Shown: one piece after another, positions 1 through 10,687 of the stretch
Layout of the letters: each line of letters starts with the position of its first letter
How positions within the stretch are numbered: position 1 is the stretch's first letter
Source of the DNA: Sodiomyces alkalinus F11
Lineage: Eukaryota; Ascomycota; Sordariomycetes; Glomerellales; Plectosphaerellaceae
Reading direction: 5' to 3'
Assembly: GCF_003711515.1 (NCBI RefSeq)
Contig: NW_021167086.1
Coordinates: 2,208,289 to 2,272,288 of the forward strand
Length of the DNA stretch: 64,000 bases
Position numbers and translations under genes: made by a program
The notes under the pieces: generated by a model
Databases searched by the model: none
Told to the model about the DNA's origin: nothing
What the model saw: only the letters and a program-made list of their open reading frames with translations

Positions 1-202
1 AGGACTACCCCTATAATACTATACCGGCGTTTATCGCTATTACTCGAGTCTATAGCCCTAATAGTAGCCTCGGGAATCACGACTCTAGTAGTAGTCTTAG
101 AAAGCACGGCTCCGGCGGTTTCTCCGGCGGTTTCTCTAGCGGTTACTCCGGCGGCTACGAAAATCTACTATAAAGACCTCCCTCCTCCTCCGAAAAGCCC
201 TC

Positions 203-215
203 ATAATATACACTT
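203..215. repeat. Target-site duplication of LINE-1, left copy
   Basis: ATAATATACACTT at 203-215 recurs exactly at 13696-13708, on either side of LINE-1 and inside Copia sequence that is continuous once LINE-1 is removed. Confidence 0.85.
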
Positions 216-441
216 TAATACGATTTCGACACGCCTATTAACCACGGGCGCGTAATAAGAGTAAAATCGATAAAACCACCGAGATAGAGATTATAGCTAC
301 CGCCTCCCTCCTAGGATAGTATTATAGCGGCACCGTAACACCGGCGCTATAGTATAGCCGGAAGAGTCGTGGGATAGCGTTATCCCGACCTCGACTATAC
401 AGAATTCGTAACGGACCTATTTTTTCATGGTATAAACGCCC

Positions 442-451
442 NNNNNNNNNN
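442..451. other. Assembly gap (10 N)
   Basis: Ten ambiguous bases in the 5' part of LINE-1. The true gap size is unknown, and the ORF1 start cannot be read across it. Confidence 0.99.
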
Positions 452-459
452 GGCAGGAT

Positions 460-1835
460 ATAGCGCGGAACCGATATAAGACTAAAAGGGGATTACTGCG
501 CCCCCGGAACTAAGAGTAGCTAAGATTAAGGCAGAAATTTAGGCCTTACTAGCTAATAGAAATACGATTAAATAGGTTATAGAGCTAGTAAAAGAATTAA
601 TCACGATATATACTTCCCGTAATAATACCGGCACGCTACCGCTAGTATACTTATACGTATCCGTCTGCTACGTTATCTGAGAAGAACTCCGAAAAGGAAT
701 AAATAGTATAAAGAAGACCTAGGCTAATATTATAGCCTAAGTACCCGTGGCAGCGCCGCTATAGGACCCCGCCCCCCCTAAAATAATCCTTATTAGGTAT
801 TACCTAGAACTAATAGTCCGCTAAGGAACCCTCCTTAAAGACTAGCCCCTTAAAGCCAGGACCCTAAAGGAGATTATTTAAGCTATAAACGCTATAACTA
901 CCTGATATAACGCCGTAACGGTATAGAAGCTATTTAGCGGAGATATCTACCTTACTGTTACCGAAAGGGTATAATAGGTGACTACCTATATAGAATAATA
1001 AGTTAAGAAGGCCTTTAGTAAAGGAGCTACCCTAGCCGTATAAGCCTACCCTATACTTACTAAGGCTATCCCCCGGGAGGTTCTTAACGTCTTATCCAAG
1101 GAGGACCTATTAGTATCCCTATAAGATATAAACCCCGAGGCTAAAATCCTCTAAGTATAATAAGGAGTACCCCGCCACGGTATTAGTAAGGTAATACTTT
1201 TACTTATCGAATTAGCTTTACTAGAAGGGGTAGTAAGCTTTATCTAGAATACCCTCCTTTTTAAAGGGGGTAGCTATATTTACGAATTATACGATCCCGA
1301 CCTTAGGCCCCTAAAATACTATAAATATCTATACTTCGGCTATAAGGCTAATGGCTACCCTATAGTAAAGAGGGTATACTATTACTATACTAAGCCTAAA
1401 TCGGCGTACTTATAAGGCCTAGGATACTATAATACTAGAGCGCTTAGTCGCTCCCGCCGTTACGCCGCCTATACTAGAGACTATAATACCTTTAATAATT
1501 TATACTAACTATTAAGGAAAAAGGCTAAGAAGACTCGCGAAGCTTATAAGTACCGAGCTAGGGATTTCGATATTACCCGCTAAACCGAAGCGGTATACCC
1601 ACGGTAACTATAGATCTTCACCCCGATTATTATCGCCTAGGACTAGGACCGGCCCCTCTATAAAGGCCGGGCACGCCCCCCGAAAAGGACTAAAGGATAG
1701 GAGGGCTCCCCGATACCGGGCCTAATAAGCGCCTATATAGTCCCCCGCGGGACTAATAAGGTATTATAGTAGGAGCTATAAAGCTAGAACTAGACCCCGG
1801 TTATACTAGGCACGCTATCTTAACCCCCCCCCCCC
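460..1835 (+). pseudogene. LINE-1 ORF1 (gag-like) remnant
   Basis: A frame with RIP-type stops encodes a nucleic-acid-binding, gag-like protein that would coat the LINE RNA. A CCHC zinc knuckle (C-x2-C-x4-H-x4-C) can be traced from 1317 to about 1358, although its Cys and His codons now read Tyr. A second Cys/His-type cluster follows to about 1460. A basic, Arg/Lys-rich tail leads to a proline run near 1825. The same knuckle occurs in LINE-3 near 52660-52760 on the minus strand. The start lies in or before the assembly gap. Confidence 0.65.
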
Positions 1836-2054
1836 TTCTATTAACTAATAAGAATCCACGTCTATTTATAGAATATAGGGAGAAGTTAGGCGTGGCGGGA
1901 GCTCCCGCTTCGGTGCCGGGCCGAGTATAATATAATAGTAATCCAGGAACCCGGCCTTAACCCCTTTATAAAAAGCTTTACCTACCCCTTCTAAGGGGCA
2001 TAGACACTAATCTAAGGAGGAGGCCGCGCCCTCCTATATATATATAAGAGATAC

Positions 2055-2341
2055 TGTCGCACGTTAAATAGGCACTTGGATGACCAACTTAGTATAGTAG
2101 AAATCTCGTGTGTGTGTATTATATTAAGTTATATCTAGGAGAGTCTCTTATACACTTAATTTAGGTGGTAAGGACTCTATTATAGGTACCCTGTTATTTA
2201 GATCCTATCCGGTCTTTTCCGGTATCCGCCCCTATTATATCCTAATACCCGAGGTCCCCGATATCCGAAGCCCTTAGTTATAGCGTGGATCCCCTCTAGA
2301 TCCCCTATAGACTATATCGTGGTCCGTGTGCCTATACGATA
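2055..2341 (-). repeat. Copia family B LTR, left copy (3' LTR of the element)
   Basis: 287 bp, beginning TGTCGCA and ending TACGATA; the partner LTR keeps the matching end TGCGACA, so the original termini were the perfect inverted pair TGTCGCA/TGCGACA. It contains a GTGTGTGTG tract. The differences from the right LTR that I checked are mostly C/T or G/A. Confidence 0.9.
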
Positions 2342-2479
2342 TACCCCCTTAGTTAAGGTGGGTCTTCCTAGGTTAACTAACCAATTAGAGGCTTCGGTTT
2401 AAACCAAACGCTCTTAACCTTTCCATCGTAAAGTTAATAGTCAGGGGAAAACGCCCTCGTAAAAAGGGTCTAATTCCGC

Positions 2480-4350
2480 CCTGTTTAACCGTTTAATGTA
2501 ATTCTATCTTAAATTAGTTCCGCGATCCAGATTAGCTGGATCTACTTAATTAAATCTAGATCTATCGGATCTGCTACGCCCTTAGGGGCCTTCGTAGTCG
2601 CTACGGCCGCTTTAGCGCGTTTAATCTCTTCGTGTAGTCGTTTAGACTACTCGATACGATCCTTCTAATCCGTTAAATTAAGCTATTACTATAATCTTTT
2701 AATTCCTGCCTCCGGTAATACCTTTATTAAACCGTCCGTGATTATCTCCTTTATATTAACGTATATAACCTTAAAGAGACCTTATTATACTGACTAGCGC
2801 GCCTACTAGTTATATATATCGACGTGCCGTAGCCTTATCCGTAGACGTTATGCCTTCTTATTAACGAGGTTAATAGTCTATTAATTATCGTAGTATAGCT
2901 ATAGTTACTATTAGTCTAACCGAAGCTCTAAATCCCTTAATATCCGGCTAACGAATAGCGTCTCCTTAGCTACCTTGGAAAGAGCGAGTAGTTCCGACTC
3001 TATTAACGATATCGTTACCGTCGGTTACTTACCCGCCTTCTAGTTAATAGTGCCGCCGAAAAGCTTTATCGCGTATCCTTATAAGCTCTTACGGTCTAGA
3101 TTATCTGTAAAGGACGCGTCGCTTACTATCAGGAAGAGTCTATCCCCACTAAATTCTAGGTAGTAGTGTCTTATATAGTATAGGAATAGCAGCACTTATT
3201 AAGCCCTCTTGAGATGGTTAGAGAAGGGGTTAACGTTATATTAGGAAAGCTTCGAATAAGCGAAGGCGATATCGGGCCTAGTCACAATAGCAGTATATAG
3301 GATTAAACCGATTCTACACTAGTACTAGCGGACCTCGGGAATCGACACGCGCGTTCCGTCGCGTAGTATTAGCGGCTTTATCGTTAATAATAGGACCTTT
3401 AATAGCTTTCGGCCGAGTATATTTACGTAGTATTTAACCGCGATCTTCTCTATATAGGAGGATTATAAATAGCTATAACCTACGGGTGGCTCTATCCCTT
3501 AGGACCTCGATTCCCAGGAACTAACGGATTTCTTCGCCTCCTAATAACCTATAGCTTCGCTTAAGGGCGGCCTTAAGATTATCGGCGTTAGTTTTACGGT
3601 CTTTATAATATATAAGTCCGATATCGTCGACGTAAAAGAATAGGATTCAACCGTCGCGGATTATAATATAGGGGTTATTAGGCACGGCCGTGAATCCTAT
3701 CCTCCATAGTATACCGCTAAATTCCTCTTACTATAGTAGTAGCGATACTCTTAAACCGAAGAGGGCTTTCATAGTAATAGGACCTTACCTAGTACCTCGT
3801 AGCCTTACGGTATCTTTATAAACACGTCTTCTTTAAGGCTAGCATTAACGAACGCGTTAACGGTATTAAACTACCTTATCTCTAGATTAAATCGGGCGGT
3901 GATCGCTATTAATATACGGATTAACTGCGATACCAGCGTAGCGGCGTAGTTATCTTTAGTCTTTAACCGTTTTTATTAATCCCCTCGCACTATAAGGCGT
4001 GCCTTACACTTAAGGAGGGTGCCTTCCTTATTAAATTTATAGGTATATACCTATCTATAGGCGAGGACTTATTACTTATTAGCCTAATCACCGTAGACCT
4101 CTTACTAGTAGCCTATCTATTAGTACCCCTTAAGGTATTCCCCCTTAGCCTATAACCACCGCTCCCGTAAGGGGTATAGGCGTATATTATAGTAGTAGTT
4201 TAGCGGAGGCGGGAGATCCTCACGGGTTAGACACGATAGGGAGGCGTTAGAGGGAGAGGGATCTATAGTGCTAACGCCGATAATATCACCGTCGTTAATA
4301 GCTTACTTCCTCCTGCGTATAGGGTTATAAGTCCTTCTAGCGTTAAAGAA
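2480..4350 (-). pseudogene. Copia family B: reverse transcriptase and RNase H remnant
   Basis: Minus-strand reading gives a Copia RT with an intact Y-V-D-D box at 3623-3634 and conserved RT blocks up to about 4350. RNase H sequence extends left toward the LTR. Stops of RIP type occur throughout. Would act in reverse transcription in a live element; dead here. Confidence 0.7.
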
Positions 4351-6900
4351 CGCCTTCTAGGTATTATTATTCTATACCTTCTTAGTCGTGTATAGGCTCG
4401 CGATAATTCTCGCGATAGATAGGCGCGCGGGTAAATAGCGTGCGGCCGACGGGCGTACGGCCGATAGGCACCCCCTAGGGGTATCTATAGCTGTCTATTA
4501 GTGGCTATCGTGTTCTTCTATCTTAACGCCTCTAACTACCACTAGCGCTATAAGGAACGCGGGCGTAGGATCTTCCGGGGATATTAAAGGCGTGGGAAAC
4601 GGTTTAAACCTCGTAATAGTGAACCGTGAAGTATTCGTAGTAATAGCGGTAGCCTTTTCCTCGCCCGTAGTAATAGCGGTAGCGTTAGAGTCTTCCGACT
4701 TAAGATCTAATACGTCTACGGCTATACCCCTTAGTAGTAGCCTATTCGCGGTTATAATACTACGGATAGATTATAGACGTTCCCTGATTTCCTTAGTGGA
4801 AGCTATAGCTTATAGCGTTTTAATCCTGCTATCGAATATCTTATCTTCGTTAAAGACAACGTCTCTCGTGGTAATAATATCCGTCAGGTATAGCAGCTAA
4901 ATACGGAAGCTATTCGAGGATTAGTATCTAACGTGATAACTAATCTATACCTTCGGTTCTAGCCTTTATAAGCGGTCCCTTTTAGCTTAGGTATCGCGCG
5001 TTTTTATATAGGCTTCATAGCCGTAAGCTCGTAGGTATATAAGGTTAGGTTAACGGCCGTGCAGGCCTTTGTATAGTATCTTCTAATTATTATTATATCG
5101 TGGCGTCCTATTATACAGATATATAGTAGTCTTAAAGATCTTAGGCTAGATAGATATAGGCAGACTAGCCCTAATCCTTATAGCCCTCGCCCTCCTTTTA
5201 ACGATACCTCTAATCCGTTCTATAACGCCGTTGTAATCCTATAAATATAATGCCGATACCTAACCTTCTACCCCCTTAGCAGCGAGGAAAGTAACGACTT
5301 CTAGGTACTAAAATATCTTAGAATCGGCCCGTAGAACGCGTAGCCTAATATCGAACTAGGTCTTAAGCAGGGCAAAGACGTCTTTTAACACGTATAGGAT
5401 AGAGCCTTAGTCTCTCTTATATAAGTAGTAATCTCACGTATAATCTGTATACACGTCTATAATAAATATAATAGACTTCTACAGGCCGCCTAGTAATTCC
5501 GACTCTTCTAGATCGTGAAAATTAATAGCTAGGGCCTCTCCGGGCTTTAACAGGTAAAGAGATAGTATCCGCCGGATCTGCGTAGACACTTACGATTACC
5601 TATACGCGTTATAGTCCGCTATACGGGGTCCCTTTATCTTTACCCCCTAAGTAGCGTTAGCGATCTTTATAAGAGCGTTAGTACCGTAGTAGCCGAGGCG
5701 TTCGTGCCACCATTACGCCGTAGTCTTCTATAGTTACCGCGGTTATCGTGATCTTCTATACGGGTTATCGCGGGGGTGCCTTACCGAGACCGCGAACGCG
5801 GTAGCGGCTACAGCTTCCGCGCGCTCGATTATATACTGGCCGTGGATATCTAGCAGCTTATAGATAGGCCGGTCGTCGGCGGAGTTAACGATAGTATCGT
5901 TTACAGTATCCTAGCGGTAGCCTTATAAGCGTAGCTAGCGTTCCGAGATAATATTAGTAATGAATTCCTTATAGTATACGACGTTATAAAGGCGTAGTAG
6001 CCTTTTTATGCCCTATAGGGATTACACCCGTAGCTTAACGTCTCCGTATCCGAGGATAGAAGCCTTATAAGTACCCACCTAAAAGGATAAAGATAAAGTA
6101 TCCGTGGGTAGTCTAATAGCCGTAAAACGGCCTTAATTATTAAAGACATAGATCGACGATCCTAAGTCTAGGATAGCGTAGTGTAGTAGCGCTTTAGCTT
6201 AGTTAATAAATAAGGATACTCCTTATACTTATAATCTTAATAGTATTATCGTATAAGGGCCCGCTACCCCCTTATCTTAGGAGGGGTGGACGCCTAGCCG
6301 TATACTCGCGGTGACGGAAAGGTCTTTTAAAACTATACTTACGGGTAGAGTAGTAACCCCCCGATTCTATTATTATGGTATAATAGTTATAATAGGCGCA
6401 GTATTATAGAGTTAATCTTCCTGGACTTTCTCTATCTTATTAGCGGTAATAGCCTCTAAGGATTCCCGCCTCTTCTATATCGCGGTATCCACGCGGCTTT
6501 TAAAACTATAGTTACGTATCTTCTTTTCTATAACCTTCGTAATATCTTCGCGGCCACGCTAGGTATAAGGGCGTATATCCGACCTTATATACTAATAGAC
6601 GGCGGTGGTATAGGTATTCTTATATATCTCGTAAGGCCTCTTTATTACGGGAGAGATAGCCTTTATGGACGTGTTACTATAAGGACGCTTCTTATGATCT
6701 TTATTATTAGTAGTATCCTTAGTATCGGGGAGGTTTCTAAGGGTATTAAAAGTGTCTCTCCCGACTCTAGGCTTTATAGCGGAGGATTATAGGCTCTTTA
6801 TATTACTAAGAACCGCCCTTAAAGCCTTTACGAAGTCGTTAATTATTAGCTCGTTTTCCGTAGTCTTATCGTAGTTATTAACTAGGTAGTTATTACTCTA
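4350..6900 (-). pseudogene. Copia family B: integrase and linker remnant
   Basis: Placed between gag and RT, as expected for Copia integrase. The minus-strand frame is degraded by RIP-type stops. I could not confirm every catalytic residue, so the call rests on position and on the continuous Copia-like frame. A plus-strand open frame at 4592-4900 lies antisense to it and looks like chance. Confidence 0.45.
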
Positions 6901-7790
6901 TTGCTGGGTAATAGGTCTAATAGCTTTTAACGCATCTTCCGCCTAATAGTCCGCGCTTAATAGCTCTAAAACGCCTATATTGTATTTTCGCTATTTTCCA
7001 GCTTATAACCCAGCCGTCTATATCCTTAGGTATAGCCTTTATAGGCGTGGTGTATTGTCGATATAGGACTAATACTTCCTTACGGAGGTTTATAGGGGTC
7101 AGTCCTATATACGCGTATAGGAGAGTAATCTAAGCCTGTGGGTTATTTACGGTCTTATCCTACAGCTAGGCGAGGAGGTTACGTAATATAGTGTAAACAG
7201 TCCCTTTAATATAGGAGCGTACCTTATTAAACTCCTTCTACTACGCGTCGTAGTCTGCCTTTTCCTCGGGGTATACGCGGCGATCTTATAGGTAACGCGT
7301 ACGCCCCTTTTTAGAGAGGTCGTCGATAAATATAGGCGTCCTTATCGGTAGTTCTTTCATTACGGCCGTAGCCTTCCGGCGGGCGGCCGTGGTAGCGGCG
7401 GCGTTTATAGTATCGGCGGCCTTATCGCCCTCTAGCGTAACGGTAGAAGACGTGGCGGCCGTAGCCGTAGCCTCCTCCGCGTTTAGGTCCACGATAAGGG
7501 CTTCGTACTTACGAATATTAGGTGGTATAGGTATAGGGAGGAGGTAGGCGTTAGCCTCCTTATCGCTTAGCTTTAGATTAAGGTAATTATCCTAGTAGGA
7601 GGTAGATTTACCGCGTACGGCGCGCTCCTATACTATCTAATCCCTCTAGTTAACGAGGGTGGTAGCGGCCGCCTTCTATTCGGCGTTAGATATATTAGAA
7701 GATATCTTTACTAGTCTATCGTTTATCGGTTAGTTAATTAATAGGTAGATTAATTAATCTCTTAATTACTCTAATCAGGTCGATCGTAGT
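6900..7790 (-). pseudogene. Copia family B: gag remnant
   Basis: The region next to the 5' LTR should encode gag, the particle-forming protein. An uninterrupted minus-strand stretch at 7286-7492 encodes an Ala/Thr-rich, charged segment without known motifs. Downstream minus-strand sequence near 6950-7020 could hold a decayed zinc knuckle but is too altered to be sure. Confidence 0.45.
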
Positions 7791-7890
7791 TATTTAAGAG
7801 TACTTATATAAACGTGATGACTTTTTATAGTGGAATAGGGGTAGTCTTATTGATATCTATCGTTTAGGCGTGATAAACAGGGCTTATAAC

Positions 7891-8177
7891 TATCGCACGT
7901 TAAATAGGCACTTAGATAACTAACTTAGTAGAGCAGAAATCTCGTGTGTGTGTATTATATTAAGTTATATCTAGGAGAGTCTCTTATACCCTTCATTTAG
8001 GTAGTGAAGACTCTATTATAGGTACCCTGTCATTTAGATTCTATCCGGTCTTTTCCGGTATCCGCCCCTGTTATATCCTAATACCCGAGGTCCCCGATGT
8101 TCGAAGCCCTTAGTTATAGCGTGGATCCCCTCTGGATCCCCTATAGACCGCGTCGTGGTCCGTGTGCCTATGCGACA
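7891..8177 (-). repeat. Copia family B LTR, right copy (5' LTR of the element)
   Basis: 287 bp, beginning TATCGCA (RIP-altered TGTCGCA) and ending TGCGACA, followed at once by the target duplication GATAC. Confidence 0.9.
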
Positions 8178-8189
8178 GATACCTGCAGT

Positions 8190-9036
8190 ATATATAGACG
8201 TAGCGGGCTTACCACGATACCTACGCGGTTATATTTAGGACTAGAGATAATACCCGTATAATCTAGTTAATCTACTTAGAGAACTACTAGTTAGCTAGGA
8301 CCCCTAGAATATACCCCCTTAAGATAGATTCGATATAGCACTACCGTGGGGCCGCTATATCCTTATAGGGGACTTTAACCTATACAACCCCTTATAGTTA
8401 TAGCTACCGCGTTATTACCCCCCGGCCGATACCCTGCTTACCCTGATAACCCGGTAGAACCTAGACCTAGTAACCCATCCCTAAGACTACTATATAGCAC
8501 TGCCCGGGCCGGCGTACTAGCACTATTAATCTTATATAGACGATATAGGGGCTCCGCTACGACTTCGGCGGCCCCGATAAAACCGTTATCGGGTTAGACT
8601 ACTATTTATAAACGGCCTAAATCTATATAGAGATAAATACTACGACGAGCACCGCGATAATACTACCGCGGGACCTAAGCGGGCCCTACTACGTCCAGAA
8701 GGACTTTGACCCCTTATAAGTCCCCTAGCTCGCCGCCGCCTAATTATAGTAGACTAGCCCCCTTATAATACTAGCAGATATCGACTTAATACTAGATAAT
8801 CTAATTAGAGATCTTATAATTATAACCGATAAGACAATATAGCGCTGCCGCGGGGGTATCCCTAGACTTCTACCTACCCCTTAGTAGAACGCGGAGCTAA
8901 CTGCCTTTACCTGGGAAATAAGGCGCTTCTACTATAGATATATATCTAGGAAGTCCCGGAACCGATAGGATGGGTTCTAGGAAGCGGAGATGCTCCGTGA
9001 TAAAGCTATAGCGGTAGCGAAGCGACTATACTAGCG
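8190..9036 (+). pseudogene. LINE-1 endonuclease domain remnant (ORF2 start)
   Basis: An APE-type endonuclease/exonuclease/phosphatase domain, which nicks target DNA to prime reverse transcription. The ILIGDFN-like block is at 8361-8380 and is shared with LINE-3 (51781-51810) and LINE-4 (near 62630). The frame continues from the region right of the Copia insert and stops at the truncated LINE insert at 9037. Confidence 0.7.
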
Positions 9037-9051
9037 ATACCTACTCTTTAA
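9037..9051. repeat. Target-site duplication of the truncated LINE, left copy
   Basis: ATACCTACTCTTTAA, matched with two differences at 10608-10622 (ATATCTACTCTATAA). One difference is C/T. Confidence 0.75.
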
Positions 9052-10607
9052 TTTTTTTTTAATTCATTTCGCGCATACAGCCCCAAAGCTATGGCGCGGC
9101 GCCTTTTGCCCTATAGGCTCGAGGCTAGAATAAACTATAGGAAGGAGTGGAGTAGTAATAAACAAAGTAAATCCTCCGTAACAGTCTGCCTAATATACTG
9201 AAAAAGAGGTAAAAAAAAAAAAAACCCAGAAAACTAGACCGCAGGATCCGAGGTTTACGCCCTATACCACTCCGCCGAGGCTATTTTAGTAGCTAAAAGA
9301 TAGGCCTCTAAGGCCTGTATACCTCTTTTAGTACCGAATGATAGCGGCAGGGATAGCGGTAGGCCTGCTAGGGCGTTCCGCAGGGCTTCTCGTTCGTTTT
9401 TATAAAAGGGGTAGGAAAGGATAAGATGGGCTGTATCCTGTATAGGGGAGCCGGGACAGGAACAGCGGTCGTTAGCGCAGTTTCGGGTCCTTTTTTAGTG
9501 GGATTTTAGGTATCTGAAGCCGGTTTTTAACTGAATAAAAGCCGACTTTACCCACCTAGGGCCCTGTGTCGGTACTGGTTTTCGGGAAAAGCGGAGGTTA
9601 TCTCGGACTAGGCGCCTATAAAGGCGGCCTAAACGGACCGATTTACCCCTTTTTCCGCCTCTTCCTCTTCGTTCCATAAAGCCTTCTAGTCTTGAACTAA
9701 GGCCTCGTTAACCCGACGTTTTAAGTGACTAAGGGTAACTAAGCTAATAGATTTAGCAGCCTTTTTAGGGTCTAACGCCTGTTTAGCTGCCTTATCCGCT
9801 AGTTCGTTCCCTTCTATCCCTATATGCGAAGGGCACCACCACACAGAGACCGAAGTGCCCTGTTGTTTTAGTTGTAGGATAAGGGCCTTAGCCTCTAAAG
9901 CCCACTGAGAGGAGCGCTGAAGCTTCTGAATAGCCGCCTGTGAATCGCTAAAGATATAGCACTCTAAGGGCCTCGGCGACTGCTCTAGGGCAGTTTGAAG
10001 GGCCTGAACAATAGCGTATAATTCGGCGTCGGCGACCTCGGCAGAGTCCCCTAGGTTACAACCTATAGCTCTACAGGGTCTGCCGGTATTAGCTAGTTGT
10101 ATTATAGCAGCTGCAGCCTGCAGAGGCCCTGTAGGAGGCCTTATAGGGTGGCCTAGGGAGCCGTCGGTATAGAAAACAGAGGCCCACTCGCCTAAGGATT
10201 GTTGTATATCCTTAAGGGCTTCCAGGTGGGCTGTTTTTGGGTCTTGGGTGCCGGGGTCGGTATTTTTCGTGGTTCTAGGCTGTTCCTTTAAGGGGAAAAA
10301 GGGTCTAAGGTCTGCTATAGGCTCGGAGGCCCAGGGGGCCTCCCACCTAGCTGCAGGGCCTTCTATTTCCCAGGACTCCCCTACTAAAGCAGCTAATTCT
10401 GGGCCTAGCCTATAGAGCTGTGTGGTGGGCTGTAGGTCTTGTAAGTGGGCGAGGTCCTCCCCTAGTTCCCCTAGAAGCTGGCGCCTAATAGGGTGGTTCG
10501 GTAAGAACGTTAGGGACCTAAAGACATAAAGCCTATTAGACCTAGTTAACCGAATCGGCGCTGGGGGGACTGCTGCTTCTAGTTCTAGAGGCCGTAAGGG
10601 GGCCCCT
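9052..10607 (-). mobile_element. 5'-truncated LINE of the LINE-2 family, little touched by RIP
   Basis: The left end starts with a T-run (9052-9060), the A tail of a minus-strand LINE. Sequence matches the 3' quarter of LINE-2 (about 31260-32820) over its whole length. Flanks show near-identical 15-bp duplications (9037-9051 and 10608-10622, two mismatches). CA and TG are frequent, unlike the surrounding LINE-1. 5' truncation is typical of incomplete target-primed reverse transcription. Confidence 0.88.
9495..9677 (-). pseudogene. C-terminal fragment of the truncated LINE ORF2, frameshifted
   Basis: Continues the RNase H reading of the truncated LINE. It matches the LINE-2 frame (KSVR.GRLYRRLVRDNLRFSRKP) but sits after a stop and in a shifted frame, so a small indel separates it from the RNase H part. 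Downstream, about 9240-9490, the minus strand keeps the C-terminal Cys/His motif region known in Tad-type LINEs. Confidence 0.7.
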
Positions 10608-10687
10608 ATATCTACTCTATAAGACTCGGAACAACGATAACCTCCTTTAGCGATTATAGAAATAGGCACGAATAAAAGGAGGAGCAC
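9686..10687 (-). pseudogene. RNase H domain and end of RT region from a truncated Tad1-like LINE
   Basis: An open stretch of 333 codons; its first 25 or so codons (above 10607) are host LINE-1 sequence, so the frame start is not a real gene start. It encodes an RNase HI domain that would remove RNA from RNA/DNA hybrids. Acidic residues are in place: FYTDGSLG, AELYAI, IFSDSQAAI and the final ADKAAK block, with WCPSHIGIEGN before it. It matches the LINE-2 RNase H at 31700-32110, which is full of RIP stops, while this copy has none. No ATG or promoter is apparent, so expression is doubtful. Confidence 0.8.
10608..10622. repeat. Target-site duplication of the truncated LINE, right copy
   Basis: Near copy of 9037-9051. 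LINE-1 endonuclease/RT linker sequence resumes just after it. Confidence 0.75.

Larger units (their letters stand above)
2055..8177 (-). mobile_element. Copia element family B, complete with both LTRs, nested in LINE-1
   Basis: Bounded by two 287-bp LTRs and the 5-bp duplication GATAC (2050-2054 and 8178-8182). The coding order on the minus strand is gag near the right LTR, then integrase, then RT and RNase H near the left LTR, as in Ty1/Copia. The internal region is 5.5 kb. It sits between ORF1 and the endonuclease part of LINE-1. It is RIP-altered, but the LTRs remain nearly alike. No similarity to family A was noticed in its LTRs. Confidence 0.9.

Noticed and set aside
4592..4900. Plus-strand open frame within Copia family B
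   Set aside because: Antisense to the Copia coding direction and of low-complexity Ser/Ile/Val composition, expected when RIP removes few stops in that frame.
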